DNA of 64,000 nucleotides from Rs1 sp029027825 (GTDB lineage: Bacteria > Pseudomonadota > Gammaproteobacteria > Pseudomonadales > Balneatricaceae), in NCBI GenBank assembly GCA_029027825.1, contig CP093399.1, positions 1 through 64,000 of the forward strand, in the 5' to 3' direction. Every line of letters starts with the position of its first letter. Within the stretch, counting starts at the first letter, position 1. The notes beneath the pieces are model-generated. The model did not search any database. It was not told where the DNA came from and saw nothing but the letters and a program-made list of their open reading frames with translations. A program made the translations under genes and the position numbers. This document shows, piece by piece, positions 58,447 to 64,000 of the stretch.

Positions 58447-59673
58447 ATGAAAAAAATTTCAATCTGTATTGTGATCTTATTAACGACTGTTCTAATCATG
58501 TTCATGATCGATGATGAGCTGACAGATGAGTCTAAGCTGCTGATTAAACGTACCACAACCAGCAGTGACAGTGCGGCATTTGTCTATGCGTTTGGCATGT
58601 TTTCAGCAGGCACGGAGGAGCCTGGTGAAGTTGGCAGATTGCTGTTAGAAGAATATCAAAAAGTAGAGTTGGATGAGCATTATCTGGTGAATGAGTATCC
58701 AGAGTCGAAGCAACTCCCTTTGCCAAATGGCGAGCTATTTTGTAATTTTCAAGAGGAAACATGTTTAAAGAGTCTCTTTAGCATCGACTTCGATATAGGT
58801 GAACTCCATCAAAAGCATCAAATACTGATACAAAGGCTGGAGACTTTGTATAAATTCACTGAATATACAACTTTAACCAAACCAATCTTAACTGAAAGGT
58901 TTCCCCCATTACGGTATATTTCTGCCGCTATACGTTTAAAGTTATTGAGTGCAATAAAAATGTATAAGCTTGGAAACTCCAAACAGGCAATGCTGATGCT
59001 CAATACGCAGTTGTCGCAATTGAGACATGTTTTAGCCCGACAAGATAATTTGCTCGGTAAAATTATGTTTCTAATGAAGTTATCTGAGACTGTGGAAGTG
59101 ATGAGTGTTATTCGTCAAGCATCGAAAATAGGGGTCGATAAAATAGCTCCCTTAAGTGTTGCAGAAAAAACGCTGAGCAATGCCTTCGCCAGAGAATTTG
59201 CATTGCACTACAATACACTTGAATTGCTTGATGGCAACCCAGAGTTTTTTAATCAAGGAGGAAATCTCCCCGCTTGGGTTTCACGCTTGATTTATAAACC
59301 AAATATGACGATAAATGCAATCGCTCCATTTTTTACTAGATTGAGCCGAGTCTCCGGGCTTACTCATGTTCAGTTCGTTACAGAAATGCGCAGTGCTGAC
59401 TCGGTTGATTTGTCTGCTTCGAGTATCCGTAATTCAGCTGGTAACGTACTCACTTCCATGGCGATGCCTTCGTTTGATAATTACGTTTCCAGATTTTTAG
59501 ATTTTGATGCCAAGTTGCTTCTTTTTAACAGCTTAGATAGTGGCATAGAAACCGTATCAAATCCCTATTATAAGCATGAGCTGCCAATCATATACCCCAA
59601 CAAAATTTGCTTTAATGGACCGCTCGAAGACGATCATTTTATACGATGTCTGAGAACAGATGTCTTAGAATAG
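58447..59673 (+). CDS. Membrane-anchored protein of unknown function
   Basis: 408 residues. N-terminal signal anchor at about 5-22 (ICIVILLTTVLIMFMI), then a soluble, mostly helical exported domain. Two paired cysteines (LFCNFQEETCLKSL near 100; KICFNGPL and FIRCLRT near the end) may form disulfides. AAAGG about 6 bp before the ATG. No family recognised; lies beyond the last recognisable attC-like site, so it is not clearly a cassette. Confidence 0.75.
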   Translation: MKKISICIVILLTTVLIMFMIDDELTDESKLLIKRTTTSSDSAAFVYAFGMFSAGTEEPGEVGRLLLEEYQKVELDEHYLVNEYPESKQLPLPNGELFCNFQEETCLKSLFSIDFDIGELHQKHQILIQRLETLYKFTEYTTLTKPILTERFPPLRYISAAIRLKLLSAIKMYKLGNSKQAMLMLNTQLSQLRHVLARQDNLLGKIMFLMKLSETVEVMSVIRQASKIGVDKIAPLSVAEKTLSNAFAREFALHYNTLELLDGNPEFFNQGGNLPAWVSRLIYKPNMTINAIAPFFTRLSRVSGLTHVQFVTEMRSADSVDLSASSIRNSAGNVLTSMAMPSFDNYVSRFLDFDAKLLLFNSLDSGIETVSNPYYKHELPIIYPNKICFNGPLEDDHFIRCLRTDVLE

Positions 59674-59872
59674 ATAGTTATAATCAATAGGTTGTAGTTA
59701 ATAGGTTATAGTTGAATAGTTCGCTAAATAATCGTATTACAAAGAAGTAGAGACAGTTGAGGCAGCGTTAAATTCTAAACTTTAGCACCATTTAGGCTAT
59801 CCAAAAAACCAGAAGTCATCTATTGGTAACAGTCGGAATGGCTATTCAAGTAAGTGCAGAGGGAGAAAGGTT

Positions 59873-59894
59873 GCTTTGAAGTCACGGATTCAGG
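59873..59894 (-). mobile_element. MITE-1 end scrap
   Basis: TTTGAAGTCACGGATTCAGG matches a MITE-1/IS1380 end. Nothing of the rest is seen, and it sits 23 bp from the end of the EAL gene. Confidence 0.6.
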
Positions 59895-59917
59895 TAAAAG
59901 AATATTAGAGTGATAAT

Positions 59918-61396
59918 TTAATATTCAATACAGTCTGTAATGTTTGGGTAAAAGTGTTCTATTGGCATTGGTCGACTAATTAAATAGCCTTGGATATAAT
60001 TTGTACCCCAATCTTTAACCATATCGTATTGTGTTTTAGTTTCTATCCCTTCGCAAATAACCGCCATACCTAAACGGTGAGCCATTTGTATCATGCTCTG
60101 AGCGATAACAGCATAGCCTTTGTTAGAGGCACTATTATCAATAAAACTTTTATCTATTTTTAAAAATTCAAATGAGAAATTTAGTAAGTAGCTTAGCGAA
60201 GAATGGCCGGTACCAAAATCATCCACTGACAATTTAAAGCCTGCCCGTTTAAGCTCATCAAAGCGCTGGCTTGTTAAACCTGGGTCTAACATAGCCGCTG
60301 TTTCGGTGATTTCAAAACTAATTCTACCGGCGCTGATTTGATAACGATGCAATATATCCAGCATATTTTGCGCCAGATTATTTTCACTAATTTGTACGGG
60401 TGATAAGTTGATCGAAATACTGAGGTTGTTAGGTACTCCTGAGCGTGCTAAATGTTTGCACACTCGCTCGGTTACCCAGTATCCAAGGTGAATAATGTCA
60501 CCACTAGCTTCCGCTATTTCAATAAATAGTGCAGGTGAAATCATTCCCTCATTTGGGTGCATCCAACGCACTAGAGCTTCATAGTGACAAACTTCGTGCT
60601 CATTTTTAGCATCAACAATAGGCTGAAAAAATACTTCAAACTCATCGCGGTTAATGGCTTGGCGAATGGAGCGACCTAACTCGATATGTAATTTAAGCTC
60701 TTTTTCCATCCCCTCTTTGTAGGCGACAAAGCGATTACTGCTTTTGTTGGATGCTCTAAACAGGGCGACGTTAGCCATTTTTAATAGATCATCGGCATTT
60801 TTTCCACTCGCTGGATAAACGCTATAACCGGCGCAAATATCAAAGCGCACTTTAATATTTTTAACTTGTATATCTTCGGAGAAAACATTCAATATTTTAT
60901 TGACTGTTTTATTGACTATTGCTCCATCTGGCTCCATCAGCACAAAGGCTAAATCGCTAGTACTCACATGAGAGATACTATTATTACCTTGGATGACACT
61001 TTTAATCCTATTAATAGCACTGGCTAGTAGTAAACGATTTGTTTCCTCTTCGAACAAGTTGCAAAAGTAGGCGAATTTATCAATAGAAATGACAATCACA
61101 TAAAACTTATTATGCCTAGCATCAATCAAATGCCGTAATAGCCTTAAAAACCCGGCTTGATTGGGTAGTCCTGAATCTTCATCTAGATAAGCTGCAGGAA
61201 TGGAGTTCGTACAGTGCGAATCGCTACTAATATTTTTTGTTTGTTCTGCAATGTTTTTAAGGTTTAAGTACACATCCGAAAGAAAACGGCTCGAGGTATC
61301 TTTTTCAACGCAGAATGAAATAATAGAGGCAACATTGCTTAAATATATTTTATCAAATTGGTTGTATACGGTAGCTTCACTGGGAATAAATAGCAC
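59918..61396 (-). CDS. EAL phosphodiesterase with degenerate GGDEF (C-terminal part of a split gene)
   Basis: 492 residues if started at GTG 61396. A GAF-like tail (VLFIPSEATVYNQFDKIYLS) leads into a degenerate GGDEF domain: STSDLAFVLM replaces GGDEF, so no cyclase activity. The EAL domain is complete: CHYEALVRW (about 268), LSINLSPVQ, EITETAAM, DDFGTGHSSLSYL, ICEGIET and QGYLISRPM. It would hydrolyse c-di-GMP to pGpG. The frame is open upstream across a TAG to 61912, so this is the C-terminal part of one longer gene. Cytosolic. Confidence 0.9.
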   Translation of the reverse strand: MLFIPSEATVYNQFDKIYLSNVASIISFCVEKDTSSRFLSDVYLNLKNIAEQTKNISSDSHCTNSIPAAYLDEDSGLPNQAGFLRLLRHLIDARHNKFYVIVISIDKFAYFCNLFEEETNRLLLASAINRIKSVIQGNNSISHVSTSDLAFVLMEPDGAIVNKTVNKILNVFSEDIQVKNIKVRFDICAGYSVYPASGKNADDLLKMANVALFRASNKSSNRFVAYKEGMEKELKLHIELGRSIRQAINRDEFEVFFQPIVDAKNEHEVCHYEALVRWMHPNEGMISPALFIEIAEASGDIIHLGYWVTERVCKHLARSGVPNNLSISINLSPVQISENNLAQNMLDILHRYQISAGRISFEITETAAMLDPGLTSQRFDELKRAGFKLSVDDFGTGHSSLSYLLNFSFEFLKIDKSFIDNSASNKGYAVIAQSMIQMAHRLGMAVICEGIETKTQYDMVKDWGTNYIQGYLISRPMPIEHFYPNITDCIEY

Positions 61397-61408
61397 ACCG
61401 CCGCGCTC

Positions 61409-61912
61409 CTATCGAAAGCACTCCAAATGAGCATTTTCAGTATTTAATAAATGAAAGAGCAGAGGGTCTTGCTCATCACAATTTAAGGACACTGATTCAC
61501 TCATTTCTACTTTCATGCTGAGTAACGTTTCAATGCTGTTATGTAAGTGCGAGGGGAGTCTTAACCACCCCTCTTCTTTATTGAATTTATGCTGTTCTAT
61601 GACAATTTTATATTCCCAGAACATTCCTCGAGTCTGACGTATCAAAAAACAACTTTTTATATCGATAGAAAAACGCACGTTTTTATGGATGAATTTTAGA
61701 TCTCGAATAAAAGTCGTCTCAATGCTAATCATATCGCTGAGATCTAGTAAGCTAGAGTTTCGCAGTGCAGCTTCTAATGCATCATTACCTCGCGGTACAG
61801 TATTATCGTTCAATAAATCAACGGCTTGCTCTAAGGGAGTGTTTTTGTCACTCCTTAAAAGATCACTTAGTATGCTGCGTGGCTCTTTACGCTTGATAGT
61901 TTCTAACTTCAT
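61409..61912 (-). CDS. N-terminal part of the split EAL gene (in-frame amber)
   Basis: 167 codons from ATG 61912 to TAG at 61409. The same frame then continues through ERGG into the EAL gene at 61396 with no other change, 1,995 bp in all. The region is soluble and predicted mixed helix/strand with no named domain (RDLKFIHKNVRFSIDIKSC, WEYKIVIEQHKFNKEEGW). Starts 1 bp after the upstream gene's stop, so co-translated. Either pseudogenised by one base change, read through, or a sequencing error. Confidence 0.75.
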   Translation of the reverse strand: MKLETIKRKEPRSILSDLLRSDKNTPLEQAVDLLNDNTVPRGNDALEAALRNSSLLDLSDMISIETTFIRDLKFIHKNVRFSIDIKSCFLIRQTRGMFWEYKIVIEQHKFNKEEGWLRLPSHLHNSIETLLSMKVEMSESVSLNCDEQDPLLFHLLNTENAHLECFR

Positions 61913-61913
61913 A

Positions 61914-62480
61914 TTAAGCCGCTTTAACGGTCGCTTCGGTAAATCTGGTATCTATATCGACGACTAGACCGTCGGCTAAATTAACCATGTATAAAGCGCA
62001 TGAAACCATGCCGATTAGTTCGCTGATCTCTTGGCTGTCGAGGCCAAAATCCTCAAATTCTTCATAGAGTTCAGGTGTGCCGTTAAAGTCTCGCTGCAGA
62101 CACATTTCACCAAATTTAAGTACTGCTTTAAGCACTGGGTTTCTCACTGAATCTATATTATTAATAATTTCCATTATGTCTTGTTCATCGTGACCAAACT
62201 TTAAGGCCATCGCATGATGTGCAACGTGGCAATATTTGCAGCTACGGCGGTAGGCTATATATGAAACTAATATTTCTTTACTCGCTCTGGGCAGCTCGCC
62301 ACCACATAAATTATTGCGTACCATCACCCATGATGCTAGAGCTAGTTCAGGGTTGACATTGGCTACTGCACGAAAAATATTAGGCACGAAGCCCATACCC
62401 AGTACAGAGCAAACTTCTTCGGCTACATCGGGATAAAGTTGATTAAATTCAGCTTCAGACATAATAGGAAAATAACTCAT
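61914..62480 (-). CDS. AhpD-like carboxymuconolactone-decarboxylase-family protein
   Basis: 188 residues from ATG 62480 (MSYFPIMSE); a longer version starting at 62591 adds an unlikely leader. The CMD/AhpD active-site pattern is RRSCKYCHVAHH (CxxCxxxH), with GELPRASKEILVSYIAYR upstream. AhpD-type proteins reduce peroxide-handling partners through the Cys pair. No ahpC is nearby. Translationally linked to the split EAL gene downstream; the pairing is unusual. Confidence 0.88.
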   Translation of the reverse strand: MSYFPIMSEAEFNQLYPDVAEEVCSVLGMGFVPNIFRAVANVNPELALASWVMVRNNLCGGELPRASKEILVSYIAYRRSCKYCHVAHHAMALKFGHDEQDIMEIINNIDSVRNPVLKAVLKFGEMCLQRDFNGTPELYEEFEDFGLDSQEISELIGMVSCALYMVNLADGLVVDIDTRFTEATVKAA

Positions 62481-63002
62481 AGTAGTAATTAATCTCTTAT
62501 ATTTATAATATTCAATAGAAAACAAAATTTTATAAGCAGTATTTCTAACAGTCACTAGACTCTTTATATTCGTGCTTTTAAATGAGTTCATTAATGGATA
62601 CTTGTATTAAAAATCAGAGTGGCTGAAAAATTTATCATTTAATTTAGGCGTATATAGCATGTTAAGCTGCTGATATATTCAGACGAACTCGATATTCAGA
62701 ATTCTTATTAAATTTTATTGCTCACCCTAACTCGGCATTTTTTTCTAGCTAAAGCCTAGTAGAAACATCTTTAATGTCAAACTGATGTCATCGAAGGAAA
62801 TTCAATTAATTATTAAATGGAGTAACCTTTCAGTATGGATCTTGATGTGATTGTGTGAACGTCGGATCACTAGTTACCTCTACAGAAATTTTCTTCTGGT
62901 TGATTGCAAAACAAAAATATATTAATGAACAGTATTAGACCAGAACACAGATACCTCAAAGAAGCTAACCAGTGATGTTAAGAGTCATCGATTGACCAAG
63001 GT
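62481..63002. other. Intergenic region with no supported gene
   Basis: About 520 bp, A/T-rich. It should hold the promoter of the AhpD-like/EAL operon, with no clear -35/-10. No repeat recognised. Confidence 0.4.
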
Positions 63003-63728
63003 TTAAGTAATTTTCGTCACATCCTCCTGACCGCCGCCGATGCTGTAAGGATAATAGAACTCCAAAAGCCGCTTACGGTAGGTGTCTTGTTCGGGCATGG
63101 TGGCGACAAAGGCCGGTAAAACTTTCATCGCCTGCCACCAAATGTGATAGCGCGACCAGTCTTTGCCGGTGGTCGGTAATTGAAAACCTTGGTAGTGTGC
63201 GAGTAATATTTCGATTCGCAGGGCAAACGGGGCGAAAGCAAAGTCGACAGCAGTGGGCTGAGCACCGAAGAAAAACGGAGCACTGTTCGACATGCCTTGG
63301 CTAAAATCTTTGACTCCCGCCAGCATTTTTTGTTCGGCTGTTATCGCCGCTACACTGCCGGATTGAGCTTTTAGCAATCGATAAAAATAGGCAATGATCG
63401 AGCTGCCTTGTCGATCCAACCAGAAACGCGTGTCTACCCGGTCTCGTTCTGTTATTGGGTAGAGTGGGCTAGCGGACGATGGTCTTTCATCGAGATATTC
63501 TAGCGTGTGGAGTGAGTCGGGAATAGTTAGAGGGTCTTCTAGTGGCGCTGTTATTCGCAGCACTGGTACTTGTCCGGTACCGCGTGATAGCTTAAGCCAG
63601 CGTTCTGTCTTGATATATGGGTCGGTTTCTCGGTAGTTATAAGTGAGCGCCAAATGTTCAAGCGCAATCCAAGTGCGCTGTGCGAACGGGCAATACCATG
63701 CGCAATAAAAATCAATTTTTCGAGACAT
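63003..63728 (-). CDS. Glutathione S-transferase family protein
   Basis: 241 residues from ATG 63728 with AGGAG 7 bp upstream; an in-frame ATG at 63779 adds an unlikely leader. Thioredoxin-like N-domain: KIDFYCAWYCPFAQRTWIALEHL, with the omega-type active-site Cys in CPFAQR. Glutathione-binding TGQVPVLRI (cis-Pro) and PDSLHTLEYLDE follow. All-helical C-domain from about 95, including FGAQPTAVDFAFAPF. Substrate unknown. The last gene of the window. Confidence 0.9.
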   Translation of the reverse strand: MSRKIDFYCAWYCPFAQRTWIALEHLALTYNYRETDPYIKTERWLKLSRGTGQVPVLRITAPLEDPLTIPDSLHTLEYLDERPSSASPLYPITERDRVDTRFWLDRQGSSIIAYFYRLLKAQSGSVAAITAEQKMLAGVKDFSQGMSNSAPFFFGAQPTAVDFAFAPFALRIEILLAHYQGFQLPTTGKDWSRYHIWWQAMKVLPAFVATMPEQDTYRKRLLEFYYPYSIGGGQEDVTKIT

Positions 63729-64000
63729 CGGTTTAACTCCTGTATGTTGTGTCGTAAGGGGCCATGCTGGCATAAACATTGTAGATGCTCATATTGAGTC
63801 ACGCCTTTGAACTGGCGCAGTTAATGCCACGATTTTATTCAGTCCTAGTGCTATGTCTTTACTTGGTTGCACAATGGCCTCTCCATTAGCAGAGGTGATA
63901 AATTAAGCTGAATGATATAGTGTGCGTTTATATAGATAAATGATCATTAATACACAGTAGAGCTGCAAATATGCACAACAGGAACTGGGATGACTTACGT

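Overview
The window comes from a gammaproteobacterium. Evidence is a complete rrn operon in the order 16S - tRNA-Ile(GAT) - tRNA-Ala(TGC) - 23S - 5S, type IV pilus minor pilins (FimT, PilV, PilW, PilX, PilY1), TRAP transport, a 7Fe ferredoxin and c-di-GMP enzymes. The gene content suits a free-living aquatic or marine heterotroph. I cannot place the genus without a 16S comparison. Gene density is moderate and many intergenic regions are filled with mobile-element debris.

Layout. 1-6.4 kb: rrn operon with two tandem promoters, boxA antiterminators, RNase III processing stems and a strong terminator. 6.4-7.6 kb: repeat-rich spacer holding an inverted scrap of the 5S gene. 7.6-9.5 kb: three complete integron-type gene cassettes and one truncated cassette, without an integrase (a CALIN). 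9.5-17 kb: wreckage of REP-associated tyrosine transposases (RAYT), a complete IS1380-family element with a perfect target duplication, group II intron scraps and an orphan sensor kinase. 17-22.3 kb: diguanylate cyclase, GNAT, FdxA, an FAD dehydrogenase and a cluster of three MITEs. 23-29.3 kb: a BMP-type nucleoside ABC importer with a cytosine-deaminase-like enzyme. One permease of the importer is cut by an in-frame amber codon. 30.5-36.3 kb: minor pilin/PilY1 operon. 36.8-40.3 kb: TRAP transporter. 40.5-41.8 kb: divergent HxlR regulator and double-cupin gene. 42.7-47.4 kb: PotABCD-like ABC importer. 48-53.1 kb: MocR regulator, MmsA dehydrogenase and YeiH-type permease. 53.5-58.4 kb: a second, degenerate set of small genes with attC-like spacers (cupins, SRPBCC, VOC, scramblase-like, DUF4272, DUF1330). 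58.4-64 kb: hypothetical protein, an EAL protein split by an amber codon, an AhpD-like protein and a glutathione transferase.

The most informative signals are not single genes. In the first cassette array, the core sites at the two ends of each cassette are exact reverse complements (GTTAAGT/ACTTAAC, GTTATGT/ACATAAC, GTTATGA/TCATAAC). This is what excision and integration by an integron integrase predicts. In the second array the same test gives one perfect pair (GTTACGT/ACGTAAC) and several decayed ones. Three MITE families are present. One carries the same terminal repeats as the IS1380 element, so that element could mobilise it. Several copies of two families keep perfect 5-bp target duplications and sit directly in front of genes.

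The metabolic clusters look coherent: nucleoside/nucleobase salvage at 23-29 kb, organic (keto) acid uptake at 37-40 kb, and polyamine- or amine-type uptake next to a MocR regulator and a semialdehyde dehydrogenase at 43-52 kb. All family assignments were made by reading the sequence. No database search was run.
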